Made by a program: the position numbers and the translations under genes. From the NCBI RefSeq assembly GCF_000455205.1, contig NZ_AUWQ01000002.1:62001-126000 (forward strand): a stretch of DNA of 64,000 bases, read 5' to 3'. Positions 37,714-47,570 of the stretch are shown here, in pieces. A model generated the notes under the pieces. It worked only from the letters and a program-made list of their open reading frames with translations, was not told the origin of the DNA and searched no databases. The stretch comes from Mycobacterium sp. UM_CSW. Its GTDB lineage: Bacteria; Actinomycetota; Actinomycetes; Mycobacteriales; Mycobacteriaceae. Numbering within the stretch: the stretch's first letter is position 1; every line of letters begins with the position of its first letter.

Positions 37714-39510
37714 ATGAGCTTCGACACCGTGATCCGCAACGGCCGCTGGTTCGACGGCACCGGCGCGCCGTCGGCGATCCGCAACATCGGCATCCGTGAC
37801 GGTCATGTGGTGGCCATCAGCGCGCAGCCGCTCGACGACACGGACTGCCCGCAGGTGATCGAAGCCGAGGGCAAGTGGGTGCTGCCCGGAATGGTCGACA
37901 TTCACACCCACTACGACGTGGAGGTGCTGGGCGCCCCGTCCTTGTCGGAGTCGCTGCGCCACGGCGTGACGACGGTGATGGTGGGCTCCTGCTCGCTGTC
38001 AACCATCCACGTCGACGGCCAAGACGCCGGAGACCTGTTCGCCCGGGTGGAGGCCATCCCGCGCGAGCACGTCATCGGCGCTGTCGACCAGCACAAGACG
38101 TGGAGCAACTGCGAGGAGTACATCGCCGCGCTAGAGGCGCGGCCGTTGGGGCCGAATGTGGCGGCGTTCATCGGGCATTCGGACATGCGGGCCGCGACCA
38201 TGGGCCTGGACCGCGCCACCCGCAAAGAGGTACGCCCGACCGAGGCCGAGCAGGCCCGGATGGAGCAGATGCTCGCCGAGGCGCTCAAGGCAGGATTCGT
38301 CGGGATGTCTTCGCAGCAACTGCTTTTCGACAAGCTCGACGGCGACGCCTGCCGCTCGCGCACCCTGCCCTCGACGTATGCGAAGCCGCGGGAACTGCGC
38401 CGGCTGAAGTCGATGCTGCGACGCAGCGGACGAATCTTGCAGGCCGGTCCGGACATTCAGAATCCGCTCAATATCGTCTCGCAGGCGGCGCAGTCAGTCG
38501 GCATCGTCCGCAAGCCGCTAAAAACCAGTCTGTTGTCCGCCGCAGACATCAAGGCCAACCCGTGGCTGATCCCGGTCATGGGTCCGGCGGCACGCCTCGT
38601 CAGCAAGCTGGGCGGCAACTTCCGCTGGCAGCACCTGCCGGTGCCGTTCGAGGTTTACGCCGACGGCATCGACCTCGTGATCTTCGAGGAGTTCGGTTCG
38701 GGCGCTGAGGCGATGCACCTGAAGGAACAGGTGGCCGACCGCGACAACCTGCTGCGCGACGAGGACTACCGTCGCTGGTTCCGCAAGGACTACGACAGCA
38801 AGTACGGGCTGCGCGTCTGGCACCGCGACTTCTTCGACGCCGAGATCACCGAGTGCCCCGATCCGGCCGTGATCGGAAAGTCGTTCGGACAGGTCGGGAT
38901 TGACCGCGGCGGGCTACATCCCGTCGACGCCTTCCTCGACCTGGTCGTCGAGCACGGCACCGCACTGCGGTGGCGCACCACGATCTCCAACCACCGCCCC
39001 GAGGTGCTCAAGAAGCTGGCCCGCGACCCGGGCGTCCAGATGGGCTTCTCCGACGCGGGTGCACACCTGCGCAACATGGCGTTCTACAACTTCGGGCTGC
39101 GGCTATTGCGCCACGTCCACGACGCCGACAAGGGGGGCACGCCCTTCATGACCATCGAGCAGGCCGTACACCGGCTCACCGGCGAACTGGCCGACTGGTA
39201 TCAGATCGACGCCGGCCATCTGCGGATGGGCGACCGTGCCGACCTGGTGATCGTCGACCCCGCACACCTCGACGACTCACTGGACGGTTACGCCGAGGAG
39301 AAGGTCGAGCAGTATGGCGGGCTGTCGCGGATGGTCAACCGCAACGACGACACCGTCAGCGCCGTGCTCGTCTCCGGCCGTGCGGTGTTCCTCAACGGGC
39401 AGCCCACCGAGGTGCTCGGCGAGCGGCGCACCGGCAGCTTCCTGCGCGCCAACACCGCCACACCCGCCACCACCTGGGCTGCCGCCGAGCCGGTTTCCTC
39501 TGCCGTCTAA
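37714..39510 (+). CDS. N-acyl-D-amino-acid deacylase family amidohydrolase
   Basis: A 598-residue amidohydrolase with a TIM-barrel metal site. MSFDTVIRNGRWFDGTGAPS and MVDIHTHYDVEVLGAPSLSE (metal-binding HTH) open the domain. VTTVMVGSCSLS, FSDAGAHLRNMA and LRMGDRADLVIVDPAHLDDS follow in the usual order. Family members hydrolyse N-acyl-D-amino acids, cyclic amides or lactones. The ATG follows AGGAAAGGACCACCC. The divergent AraC regulator and the shared TGTCAA array suggest substrate-induced expression. The exact substrate cannot be read from the sequence. Confidence 0.88.
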   Translation: MSFDTVIRNGRWFDGTGAPSAIRNIGIRDGHVVAISAQPLDDTDCPQVIEAEGKWVLPGMVDIHTHYDVEVLGAPSLSESLRHGVTTVMVGSCSLSTIHVDGQDAGDLFARVEAIPREHVIGAVDQHKTWSNCEEYIAALEARPLGPNVAAFIGHSDMRAATMGLDRATRKEVRPTEAEQARMEQMLAEALKAGFVGMSSQQLLFDKLDGDACRSRTLPSTYAKPRELRRLKSMLRRSGRILQAGPDIQNPLNIVSQAAQSVGIVRKPLKTSLLSAADIKANPWLIPVMGPAARLVSKLGGNFRWQHLPVPFEVYADGIDLVIFEEFGSGAEAMHLKEQVADRDNLLRDEDYRRWFRKDYDSKYGLRVWHRDFFDAEITECPDPAVIGKSFGQVGIDRGGLHPVDAFLDLVVEHGTALRWRTTISNHRPEVLKKLARDPGVQMGFSDAGAHLRNMAFYNFGLRLLRHVHDADKGGTPFMTIEQAVHRLTGELADWYQIDAGHLRMGDRADLVIVDPAHLDDSLDGYAEEKVEQYGGLSRMVNRNDDTVSAVLVSGRAVFLNGQPTEVLGERRTGSFLRANTATPATTWAAAEPVSSAV

Positions 39511-39890
39511 CTGCCGGGTTGCAGGAGACCACCCGTGGCTGTGGCAGGCCGGCGGCGCCATATCTGCCCGCCGCCTCGTAGACGTCGCTGGCAAAGGCCC
39601 CATGCGGATCCCCACCCCGGCTGCTGGGGCGCTTCTAGCAAACCGTACCGGCACCGAGGAAAAGCACTGCCGCGCAGGCGATTCGGGCCGATTTAACCAA
39701 TCATTCCTGCTGGTCGCGGCACGTGCCGAAAAGGACTCATATCCGTTGGTCGCGCCTTTTGTTGACAGCGACGTGCCCGAGCGGAACCATTCGTTGTTGA
39801 CCAGGGACTTTTGGCACTGGAGGCTGTCAGAGTTCGCGCCTTAGCTTCCTAGCAATCAACGGCGCTTTGCGTGGATAGAGGTTTCACATC
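39511..39890. other. Intergenic region with terminator-like hairpin and candidate stress box
   Basis: About 380 bases between the amidohydrolase and a secreted protein gene. A CCCCA/TGGGG inverted pair near 39611-39628 could terminate the first gene. A sequence resembling a DosR box lies at 39801-39819. No gene is supported; short frames are unconvincing. Confidence 0.5.
39801..39819 (+). promoter_or_regulatory. Imperfect DosR-box-like sequence
   Basis: The stretch reads CCAGGGACTTTTGGCACTG, close to the published mycobacterial DosR consensus (GGGACTTNNGNCCCT core) with one mismatch in the right half. It lies about 72 bases upstream of the ATG at 39891. This is a visual match only; the downstream protein is not a known dormancy-regulon member. 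Confidence 0.3.
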
Positions 39891-40304
39891 ATGCTTCGAC
39901 CAGTACTCACTAGCGCAGCCACCGTAGTAGCGATCTCGGGAACCGCCCTGAGTGCGGCCCCGGCAACGATGGCGGACCCGACTGAACTGAGTGCAGCCGA
40001 CCAATCCGCCATTGCTGACACCATCAAAAGCTGGATGTTGGAACCGCGATGTGACCTTATGACTCGCGAGTTTCTCAGTGAACAGGTCCTGCATTTTTTC
40101 GAGGGTGATCCCGTTAAGCAGTGCGATTACTACAAGAGCGTCTTCGTTCCTAAGCAATACGGTCGCAACGACATCAGGGTCGATGACATCAAAGGAAATG
40201 CGACCGAAGCGACCGCGGTATGCGGCGACTTCCAGACCAACGTCGCGACCAACTACACACTGGTGAACAACGGCACCGGCTGGAAAATCGCCAAGGCGGC
40301 GTAG
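39891..40304 (+). CDS. Small secreted protein of unknown function
   Basis: A 137-residue protein with a clear signal peptide (MLRPVLTSAATVVAISGTAL, cleavage expected near SAAPATMA-DP). The mature part is about 110 residues with three cysteines (PRCDLMT, KQCDYYK, AVCGDF) and a C-terminal beta pattern (TNYTLVNNGTGWKIAKAA) that recalls NTF2-like secreted mycobacterial proteins. The ATG follows GAGGTTTCACATC. No enzymatic motif is visible. An imperfect DosR-like box precedes it. Confidence 0.75.
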   Translation: MLRPVLTSAATVVAISGTALSAAPATMADPTELSAADQSAIADTIKSWMLEPRCDLMTREFLSEQVLHFFEGDPVKQCDYYKSVFVPKQYGRNDIRVDDIKGNATEATAVCGDFQTNVATNYTLVNNGTGWKIAKAA

Positions 40305-40420
40305 TCACCGGCTCGCGATAGCGAGGCCGACGCGACTTCGAAATCCCCTGGCGCACAGCGCGTACCCCGCCGCGCCGGATTTCGCCGTGGCATCACGGTG
40401 GCGACCGAGGAGGTGTCCGT

Positions 40421-41227
40421 TTAGCCCGCGACGGTGATTCGGCGGGCTGTCACGGGTTCAGCCTTGCCCTTCAGGTCGAGTGTGACGACCTCGCCCCCTT
40501 CGACGGACGCGATGCGCGCTACAGCGTCGGACATGACGATCTCTCCGCCCGCTGCAACGCTTTGCAGCCGTGACGCGGTGTTCACGACGTCGCCAATCGC
40601 GGTGAAGTCGCGGATCTCGCCTTCGCCGACGATCCCGACATACGCCGGGCCGACATCAAGACCGATGCCCACCTCCAGCTGCGGACCGCCCGGCGTGCCG
40701 TACCCCTGTGCGCGCAGTATCGCGCGAGCGTCGCTGACCATTGAATCGACGTAGCGCCCGTCGGACGAAAGTGGCGCGAAGTAGAGGCCCATCACGGCAT
40801 CGCCGATGAGTTTGTCGACGATGCCGTGCCGAACGATCACCTGCGTCAGCTTTGAGTAGAAGCGATTGAGGGCCGCGACCACTTCACCGGGTGGCAAGGC
40901 CTCGGTCAGCGCGGTCGAGTTGCGGACGTCGGCGAAGAGAACTCCGATCGTCAGCGTGACGCCACCTGTTGGCGACTTCTCGAAACAGGCCTGGCACCAG
41001 CGCGGGTTCTTGCGCGACGGGCTCTTGCCCGCGCGTCGCATCAGCCAGCCGCCGAATCCCGTATACGGGCTGCCGCAGGCCTCACACCGCGGGGCAGAGG
41101 GGAGCCTGGAGAGCATTCGTATGCCTCGACGCACCCTGGCGTGCCCGAAATACTCGAAGAAGCGCGCCCATTCCTCCGCGTCGGTCTGCGCATCTTCGGG
41201 GCGAGGTGGCGTGCGCTCGTGCGGCAT
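40421..41227 (-). CDS. Class III adenylate/guanylate cyclase with N-terminal zinc motif
   Basis: A 268-residue cyclase that makes cAMP or cGMP. The catalytic domain runs from about residue 90: the first metal Asp is in GVLFADVRNSTALTEALPPG, then GIVDKLIGDAVMGLYFAPLS holds the substrate Lys and second Asp, and FTAIGDVVNTASRLQSVA supplies the transition-state Asn and Arg. All key residues seem present, so it should be active as a homodimer. Residues about 48-81 contain CEACGSPYTGFGGW and WCQACFEK, a CxxC...CxxC pair likely to bind zinc. No membrane segment is seen. The ATG follows GAGGG at short spacing. Confidence 0.88.
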   Translation of the reverse strand: MPHERTPPRPEDAQTDAEEWARFFEYFGHARVRRGIRMLSRLPSAPRCEACGSPYTGFGGWLMRRAGKSPSRKNPRWCQACFEKSPTGGVTLTIGVLFADVRNSTALTEALPPGEVVAALNRFYSKLTQVIVRHGIVDKLIGDAVMGLYFAPLSSDGRYVDSMVSDARAILRAQGYGTPGGPQLEVGIGLDVGPAYVGIVGEGEIRDFTAIGDVVNTASRLQSVAAGGEIVMSDAVARIASVEGGEVVTLDLKGKAEPVTARRITVAG

Positions 41228-41364
41228 CCCTCATTTTCGCACCGCCCGCGGTCCTGCTGCCGATTTTCGAAGGGAGCCGGGTGGCGAACAGTACGAGGCA
41301 ATATCGCCGATCCCGCGACCTGTGGGAGGTCATATAGGCCCACAGCATCGCTGCTAGATCCGAA

Positions 41365-41922
41365 CTAGCCGGCCGCGTTGGGAAGCAGCGCCGGGCAGTT
41401 ACCCGCCGCGTCCGTCGCCAGTTCGAAGTGCCACAGCTCGTTCGCATAAATCCGGCACAGCCCGAAGCGGGACCCGTTGGCGATGAGCCATTGATCGGCC
41501 CCGGCACCGCCGACGTCGACGGCCTCGCCGGTGACGTGCTTGGACATCTCCGGGGTCTGCACGTATTGGCGCGCCGCGGCGAGGCTGCCATAGGTCTGCA
41601 CGGCGTTGTCCAGCAGTCGCTGCTGAAACTCCGGGGACCGCCAGCCCGAGGTGATGGTCATGGTCACGCCGTCCGCAGCGGCCGCGGTGGCGGCGCCCTG
41701 GATTGCTTTCAACAACGCTGGGTCGAGGCGCGCGATTGCCGAATATTGGACGTCGAACGGCGTCAGTTGGCCCCCGTTTGGCAGGGAACCATCGCCGGGG
41801 TCGGCGGGAGGAGCCAATGGGATGGTGTGATCGGCAAGCCTTGTGGGCGGTGCCGGTGGATCAGACGGCGCGAAGAAGCCGAACAGCCCGGCAATGGCGG
41901 CGGCCAACGCAACTGATCGCAT
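41365..41922 (-). CDS. Secreted M15/VanY-type D-Ala-D-Ala carboxypeptidase-like protein
   Basis: A 185-residue protein with a signal peptide (MRSVALAAAIAGLFGFFAPS) and a peptidase M15 domain. The zinc motifs are intact: SKHVTGEAVDVG (His and Asp) and NELWHFEL (catalytic Glu and His). Two cysteines (GLCRIY, GNCPAL) may form a disulphide. Enzymes of this type trim peptidoglycan stem peptides. The ATG at 41922 follows GAGAGGGAGC, and the longer open frame is rejected because it would place residues before the signal peptide. It is followed upstream by an esterase gene in the same direction. Confidence 0.87.
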   Translation of the reverse strand: MRSVALAAAIAGLFGFFAPSDPPAPPTRLADHTIPLAPPADPGDGSLPNGGQLTPFDVQYSAIARLDPALLKAIQGAATAAAADGVTMTITSGWRSPEFQQRLLDNAVQTYGSLAAARQYVQTPEMSKHVTGEAVDVGGAGADQWLIANGSRFGLCRIYANELWHFELATDAAGNCPALLPNAAG

Positions 41923-41983
41923 GCTCCCTCTCGTGGCTGGTTTCCCCAAACTCTACCGAAGCGAAGTTCGGGGGAGCACCTCG

Positions 41984-42871
41984 TCAAACCTGGCTGGTGG
42001 AAAACGGCTGCGTCTCTTGGCCTGCCAAGGCTATGAAGTTATAGATCGGTGTGGTGTCGTAGGTGTAGTGGGACGCATTCGGACCGGCTGCCAAGAACAT
42101 TCCGCCGTTGTAGATCGCTTCGGTTATGGAGATGATTTCTTCGACCGATGTGGTCGGGTTCACCAGTTTTAACGCGTCGCGCAGGATCGCGAAAATGTTT
42201 GGACTGTTTGCGTTTTGGACGATGTTGTAGATTTGCGTCTCGATGACTCCCGGACCGGCCTCAGCCGTCCATGGGTTGGGGCCGACGGGTGCGTCCGCGT
42301 AAATATCGTTACCGATACCGATGGTGTTGACGAAGTCGCCCCAGAAATGCCTGACCGGCGTGAGCAGGTGTGGTGCGACGTCCGCCGGCATCATGCAGGC
42401 CGGACCCGCAACGCCGCCAGTGACAACACCATCGACGTCCGCTGGCATCGGCCACCCAGCGAACTGGTTGCCTGAGGCGAATCCCGGCAACCTGAGAGGG
42501 TTCCCCCAAACACCCACCGCGACAATGCGGTTCGCGATCTGCGGATTAAGCCACGCGATCGTGTGCAGGAATTGGCAGACGACGATTGCGCCCTGTGAGT
42601 ACCCAAGCAGGATGATGGAGCTGTCGGGATAGGACGGCGCTCCGGGTGGCGGATTGATTTGTGTGCAAAGCCTATTCAGCTCGGCGACGCCGGCGTCCAC
42701 GCTCGGACCCATGGGGAACACGCTGGCCGGATAGTTACCGACGGGCTGCCAGTAGAACAGGTCCGGAAATGCAGCCGCCAGGGCGGAAGCTACTCCGGCG
42801 GGTTGCGGTGGCGTGGTGTTCCACATGTCGACACCGGTTCCCGATACGGTCATCACTATGTGCGGCATCAT
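41984..42871 (-). CDS. Alpha/beta-hydrolase esterase resembling mycobacteriophage lysin B/cutinase
   Basis: A 295-residue serine hydrolase. The nucleophile elbow is ILLGYSQGAIVVCQFLHTIA. The flanking layout (HIVMTVSGTGVDMW, FYWQPVGNYPASVFPMGPSV, GVWGNPLRLPG, HASHYTYDTT-like C terminus) resembles the lysin B and cutinase-like esterases that cleave mycolate esters. No signal peptide is visible. Catalytic Asp and His are expected near DIYADAPVG and SHYTYD. Together with the M15 peptidase next door it suggests envelope remodelling or a domesticated phage lysis function. The ATG follows GGAAGGTGC; two ATGs are adjacent. Confidence 0.75.
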   Translation of the reverse strand: MMPHIVMTVSGTGVDMWNTTPPQPAGVASALAAAFPDLFYWQPVGNYPASVFPMGPSVDAGVAELNRLCTQINPPPGAPSYPDSSIILLGYSQGAIVVCQFLHTIAWLNPQIANRIVAVGVWGNPLRLPGFASGNQFAGWPMPADVDGVVTGGVAGPACMMPADVAPHLLTPVRHFWGDFVNTIGIGNDIYADAPVGPNPWTAEAGPGVIETQIYNIVQNANSPNIFAILRDALKLVNPTTSVEEIISITEAIYNGGMFLAAGPNASHYTYDTTPIYNFIALAGQETQPFSTSQV

Positions 42872-42987
42872 GCACCTTCCACGTGTTTCTGAGATGCGGA
42901 CCAGCGCTCAGAGGTGGAGTGCCCAGTCTTCGGCAGTCTGACACTCCTGCAGGAGGCCAGAACTTCTCGGTCGGTCGGTATAGGCCG

Positions 42988-45738
42988 TTACTTCCAGAAT
43001 TCGTTCATGGGTTGGGCGTACATGTCGTTGAAGGTCAACGGTCCCAGAGCTCCTGGCGAAGGGCTCAAGGCGTCTTCGATGGTGGCCATCAGGCTGTACT
43101 GGTCGTAGTGGCTGGTGGCGATGAAGTGGCCGGATTGCATCGCCCCGGTCGCGGCGTTCACGGCGCCCGCGTTCGGGATGACGATCATCGGGACGTTGTT
43201 GCCCTGGTTGCCGATGCCAAGCGACAGGTTGTTGTAGTCCTCGTCGAACGTGATGATGATCGCGTCGTGCTGGGTCGGGTCGGTCCACGTGTTCGAACCC
43301 ATGATGGTAGACACCTGTTGCTGGACGAACTGGTCGCCGGCGGCGATGTTGTATTGATGCGTCGTGAGCTGGCTGCCCAGGAAGTTCAGCGCGCCGGTCG
43401 GAGTACTGACTGGGCCTTCCATGTTGTTCGACTCGTTGGCGGCTATCCACGTGAATTTCGGTGCGGTGCTTGGGTTTTGCAGATCGTGGTTCAAATTCGT
43501 CAGCGGGAGCAGGTGCGTCGTCAGGTAGTTCGGGTTGGGGTTGGCGTAGACGTAGTTGAACATCGCGAACGGCAATTGGTCGACGGCGTAGTCACCCGAG
43601 TCGACGATGGTGCCGGGGGCGGGCATGCTCTGTGCGTAACCCGCCCAGCTGACGCCCGAAGCATCCATTTTCGCCATGAGGTTGTTGTTTCCGTAGATGA
43701 CGTTCGGCGGCGGGTTGACGTCAATGCCGTAGTCCGTTCCGCCCAGGATCCGGAAGTAGTTGGGGTCGCTGGGGTGCCCCAGCGCGTAGTAGTTGTTCGC
43801 GTATCCGTAGCTGTTGATCAGGGCGTTGATGTACGGCGCGTTAGGGCTGCCGAGGATGTCGCCGACGCCGTGGTTCTCCATGTAGATCAAGAACACGTGA
43901 TCCAGGTGGCCGACGTGGGACGTCGGCACGGTGAGCGTCGGCTGGGTGAGGTTCGGATCCCCGACGGTGAACGACAGGTTGTCGGCGAAGGCGTTGTTGT
44001 AGTTGCCCAGGACGGGGTTGTGGTCGGCGAAGGTCGCGGTCACCACGGCCTTGGTGGTGCCCACCGGGATCGTCCCGGAGACGTCCCGTGACTGGAAGCC
44101 GGTGATTCCCAACCGATCCAGCGACGTGACCGACGTGGTCGTGCCCGTGCCCAGAACGGCCCCGCTGTTGTTGAGGAAGGTGACCTTCAGTGAGGTCGAG
44201 GACGCGTCCCCTAGGTAGCCGCCGAGCATTCCACTCAACGTGTACGGCGTTGTGCCGGTGTTGATCTTGCCGGCTGCGGCGCTCAGGTCGACGATTTGGC
44301 TCATAGTCGACGTGGCCACGGGTCCGCCGCCGGCGAAATTGCTGCCGCCGCCCGGAGGCGCGGCGCCGGGGAAGCCCAGGAAACCGGGGAGATCGGGGAT
44401 GGAGAACGGTCCCGGGTAACCGCGCGGGGTGCCGTAGGCGATGATCGTCGGCGTGCCGCTCACCGTCCAGCCCGGAATGGTCACGCCGCTGTAGCCCGAC
44501 CCGGACGGGTCGGCCGTTTCGAAGCCGGGGTTGACCAACAGGTTCGGGCTCATCGGTAGCCCCGGGATCCCGTTGCGGCCAAGCAATGTCCCGCCCGCCC
44601 CCACGGTGCCGGGTCCGCCCAACAGCCCGGCGCCGGCGTTGCCGCCATTGCCACCGTTGCCGCCGACGCCGACCAGGAAGGAACTGCCGCCGCCCCCGCC
44701 GCTTCCGCCGCTGAAAGTCGAAGTCGGGGCGACGTCCGCGCCGGCCGCGCCGGGACCGCCGTTGCCCACCAGCGATCCGCCATTCCCGCCGTGGCCGCCG
44801 TCTCCGCCGGGACCCGCCGCGGCGAATCCGCCGGGCCCACCGGCCCCGCCGGAGCCCACGAATCCGACGCCGCCACCGGCCCCGCCCTGGCCGCCGGAAT
44901 GGGTTCCGGCGGTTGCTCCCGACGTGCCGCCGGCGCCACCGGCACCGCCGGAGCCCACCCAGCCCGCAGTGGCGCCGACTCCGCCGCCGCCACCGGCACC
45001 GTTAACGCTGGATCCGCCGGCCCCACCAGACCCGCCGGTGCCCGAGACCGCGCCGCCCGCCCCGCCGGACCCGCCGGGACCGCCGGCGTTGAACGAGCTG
45101 GAGCCGCCGTCGCCGCCGCCCCCGCCGGGACCGAACAACGAGCCGCCGCTGCCGCCGGGCCCGCCGGACCCGCCGGCCGAGTTGATGGACGATCCGCCGA
45201 CCCCGCCGTCGCCGCCGCCGGCGCCGAACAGCCCACCCGCGCCGCCCGCGCCGCCGGTGCCGCCGGCGCCGGCCGCCGAGTTGATTCCGGACCCGCCGGC
45301 GCCGCCGTTACCGATCAGCCAGCCGCCGTTCCCGCCGGGTTGACCGGTTCCAACCGCGCCGGGTGCGCCGTTGCCGATCAGCGGTCGGCCGGACAGCAAC
45401 AGGAAGGGCGCGTTGATGGCACCGAGCAGGTCTTGCTGCACGCTCTGCAACGGCACGGCGCTCGCCGCCTCGGCGCCGGCATAGGCGGCCCCGGCGGCGT
45501 CCAATGCCCGCACGAACTCGGAATGAAATGCCGCCGCCTGAGCGCTAAGCGCCTGAAAGGCTTGTCCATGCCCGGAAAACAGCGACGCGATCGCCGCCGA
45601 AACCTCGTCGGCGGCGGCTGCCGCCACCCCCGTGGTTGGCGACGCCGCGGCATTCGCGGCGGTCAGCGCCGAGCCGATGTCGGACAGATCCGTTGCCGCC
45701 GAAGCCAGAAACTCCGGGGCCGCCACCAAATACGACAT
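42988..45738 (-). CDS. PE_PGRS protein fused to a beta-sandwich and phosphoesterase domain
   Basis: A 916-residue modular protein. Residues 1-95 are a PE domain ([20 protein letters not shown]). Residues about 118-395 are the linker and Gly-Gly-X PGRS repeats. Residues about 398-597 form a beta-rich domain opening [15 protein letters not shown], like carbohydrate-binding modules. Residues about 610-890 match the phosphoesterase/phospholipase C-acid phosphatase family: [51 protein letters not shown] and [13 protein letters not shown] are the metal-binding and active-site motifs in order. A phosphatase or phospholipase displayed on the cell surface is the likely role. The ATG follows GGAAGGAATACG. 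Confidence 0.9.
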   Translation of the reverse strand: MSYLVAAPEFLASAATDLSDIGSALTAANAAASPTTGVAAAAADEVSAAIASLFSGHGQAFQALSAQAAAFHSEFVRALDAAGAAYAGAEAASAVPLQSVQQDLLGAINAPFLLLSGRPLIGNGAPGAVGTGQPGGNGGWLIGNGGAGGSGINSAAGAGGTGGAGGAGGLFGAGGGDGGVGGSSINSAGGSGGPGGSGGSLFGPGGGGGDGGSSSFNAGGPGGSGGAGGAVSGTGGSGGAGGSSVNGAGGGGGVGATAGWVGSGGAGGAGGTSGATAGTHSGGQGGAGGGVGFVGSGGAGGPGGFAAAGPGGDGGHGGNGGSLVGNGGPGAAGADVAPTSTFSGGSGGGGGSSFLVGVGGNGGNGGNAGAGLLGGPGTVGAGGTLLGRNGIPGLPMSPNLLVNPGFETADPSGSGYSGVTIPGWTVSGTPTIIAYGTPRGYPGPFSIPDLPGFLGFPGAAPPGGGSNFAGGGPVATSTMSQIVDLSAAAGKINTGTTPYTLSGMLGGYLGDASSTSLKVTFLNNSGAVLGTGTTTSVTSLDRLGITGFQSRDVSGTIPVGTTKAVVTATFADHNPVLGNYNNAFADNLSFTVGDPNLTQPTLTVPTSHVGHLDHVFLIYMENHGVGDILGSPNAPYINALINSYGYANNYYALGHPSDPNYFRILGGTDYGIDVNPPPNVIYGNNNLMAKMDASGVSWAGYAQSMPAPGTIVDSGDYAVDQLPFAMFNYVYANPNPNYLTTHLLPLTNLNHDLQNPSTAPKFTWIAANESNNMEGPVSTPTGALNFLGSQLTTHQYNIAAGDQFVQQQVSTIMGSNTWTDPTQHDAIIITFDEDYNNLSLGIGNQGNNVPMIVIPNAGAVNAATGAMQSGHFIATSHYDQYSLMATIEDALSPSPGALGPLTFNDMYAQPMNEFWK

Positions 45739-45936
45739 CGTATTCCTTCCGCCAGATCGTCGACATATCGGTGAAGCGGACGCACATGAAATTGTGTCGA
45801 GAGCGTACGCCCATTTCGTCCGGATATTCCAGTGTTTACGCTAAGCAATTCGCCCACGATGCTAGATCACTTGCACCGCAAGGGATCTTGGAGGTGCGTC
45901 AGAACCCGGCGTATTCCATTTTCGTGGATGGCGGGC

Positions 45937-46470
45937 TCAATTGTCGAAATACCTTGATTTGTCGAGCAACCGGCGGTCGCGTTCTTGTTGGCGATCCTGC
46001 TGGTAGGCCTCGACCTGTTCGGCGACCCATTCTTCGAGCAACCGGTCTTGTAAGGCGAACATCTCTTTTTCCTCGTCCGGCTCGCCATGGTCGTAGCCGA
46101 GCAGATGCAGCACGCCGTGAATTGTCAACAGCGCCAACTCATGTCCCAGGCTGTGGCCCGCCGCGGCCGCCTGTTCGGCGGCGAATTCCGGGCACAGCAC
46201 AATGTCGCCCAGCATCGACGGCCCGGGCTCGGGCGCGTCGGGCCGGCCGCCCGGTTCGAGTTCGTCCATCGGGAAGCTCATCACATCGGTCGGCCCGGGC
46301 AGGTCCATCCAGCGCATGTGCAGGTCGGCCATCGCGGCGGTGTCCAGCAGCACCATGGACAGCTCGGCGCTCGGGTTGACGTCCATCCGGGCGATGACGA
46401 ACTTCGCGACGCTTACCAATTCCGCTTCGGAGACGTCGATGCCCGACTCGTTGGAGACTTCGATGCTCAT
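45937..46470 (-). CDS. ybeY: Endoribonuclease YbeY (16S rRNA maturation)
   Basis: A 177-residue UPF0054 metalloprotein. The zinc motif [17 protein letters not shown] is intact (three His), and [14 protein letters not shown] is the conserved upstream loop. YbeY matures the 16S 3' end and takes part in ribosome quality control. Its ATG overlaps the phoH stop by four bases, the conserved arrangement in actinobacteria. The C terminus is followed by the PE_PGRS gene rather than the CorC/era genes known in M. tuberculosis. Confidence 0.95.
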   Translation of the reverse strand: MSIEVSNESGIDVSEAELVSVAKFVIARMDVNPSAELSMVLLDTAAMADLHMRWMDLPGPTDVMSFPMDELEPGGRPDAPEPGPSMLGDIVLCPEFAAEQAAAAGHSLGHELALLTIHGVLHLLGYDHGEPDEEKEMFALQDRLLEEWVAEQVEAYQQDRQQERDRRLLDKSRYFDN

Positions 46471-47513
46471 CGGCGGCTGCGACTACCCGAGGCGCGCCGG
46501 GCCGCCCGGTTCATCCCCGAACCGGGCTCCTCGTATCGGGCGTAGGCGTCGACGATCTCCGAAACCAGCCGGTGGCGCACCACATCCACGCTCGTCAGCT
46601 CCGCGATGTAGATGTCGTCGACGCTCTCGAGGATCTCGACCGCCGACCGCAGGCCCGACCGCGCGCCACCGGGTAGGTCGATCTGGGTCATGTCCCCGGT
46701 GACGACGACCTTCGACCCGAAACCGAGTCGGGTGAGGAACATCTTCATCTGTTCGGCGGTGGTGTTCTGCGCCTCGTCGAGCACGATGAAGGCATCATTC
46801 AACGTGCGGCCACGCATGTACGCCAGCGGTGCGACCTCAATTACCCCGGCGGACATCAGCTTTGGGATCAGCTCGGCGTCCATCATGTCGTACAGGGCGT
46901 CGTAAAGCGGGCGCAGATAGGGGTCGATCTTTTCGCTCAGCGTCCCGGGCAAAAAGCCAAGGCGCTCACCGGCTTCCACCGCCGGGCGGGTCAGGATGAT
47001 CCGGCTGACCTGCTTGGTCTGCAGCGCGTGCACGGCCTTGGCCATCGCCAGATACGTCTTGCCGGTGCCGGCGGGGCCGACTCCGAACACGATCGTGTTG
47101 ACGTCGATGGCGTCGACGTAGCGCTTCTGGTTGAGCGTCTTGGGCCGGATCGTGTTGCCGCGGCGCGACAGGATGTCCAGGGTGAGCACCTCGGCGGGTG
47201 ATTCGTTGCCGGTGCCGACGAGCATCGCCACGCTGTGGCGCACCACCTCCGGGGTCATCGGCTGGCCGCTGGCCACGATGGCCACCAGCTCGGAGACCGC
47301 CCGCTCGGCCAGCGCGACGTCGGCCGGCTCGCCGGAGATGGTGACGGCATTGCCCCGCACGTGCAGATCGGCGCTGAGGATGCGTTCCAGGGCGCGCAGG
47401 TTTTCGTCTGCCGAACCGAGCAGGCCCACGACGAGATCGGGCGGAACGTTGATGCTGCTGCGAACCTGGGAGGTCGATGCTGCGTCAGCAGCGCTGGTCT
47501 CGCGGGGCGTCAC
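46467..47513 (-). CDS. phoH: PhoH-like ATPase
   Basis: A 348-residue PhoH1/YbeZ-family ATPase. An N-terminal KH-like region ([20 protein letters not shown]) precedes the P-loop [40 protein letters not shown] is Walker B, and [19 protein letters not shown] completes the core. It is an RNA-linked ATPase/helicase partner of YbeY. The start is a GTG with a weak GGAAACCAC site. The order rsmE-phoH-ybeY is syntenic with M. tuberculosis. Confidence 0.95.
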   Translation of the reverse strand: MTPRETSAADAASTSQVRSSINVPPDLVVGLLGSADENLRALERILSADLHVRGNAVTISGEPADVALAERAVSELVAIVASGQPMTPEVVRHSVAMLVGTGNESPAEVLTLDILSRRGNTIRPKTLNQKRYVDAIDVNTIVFGVGPAGTGKTYLAMAKAVHALQTKQVSRIILTRPAVEAGERLGFLPGTLSEKIDPYLRPLYDALYDMMDAELIPKLMSAGVIEVAPLAYMRGRTLNDAFIVLDEAQNTTAEQMKMFLTRLGFGSKVVVTGDMTQIDLPGGARSGLRSAVEILESVDDIYIAELTSVDVVRHRLVSEIVDAYARYEEPGSGMNRAARRASGSRSRR

Positions 47514-47570
47514 GTGGTTTCCGATGCCTGCCTTCTGGGGTCCTGACGTGGTGAAATCCTGGCTTGCAGT

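Noticed and set aside
42661-44091. 476-codon frame opposite the PE_PGRS gene
   Set aside because: Shadow of the PE_PGRS phosphoesterase region; Val/Arg-rich composition typical of antisense frames.
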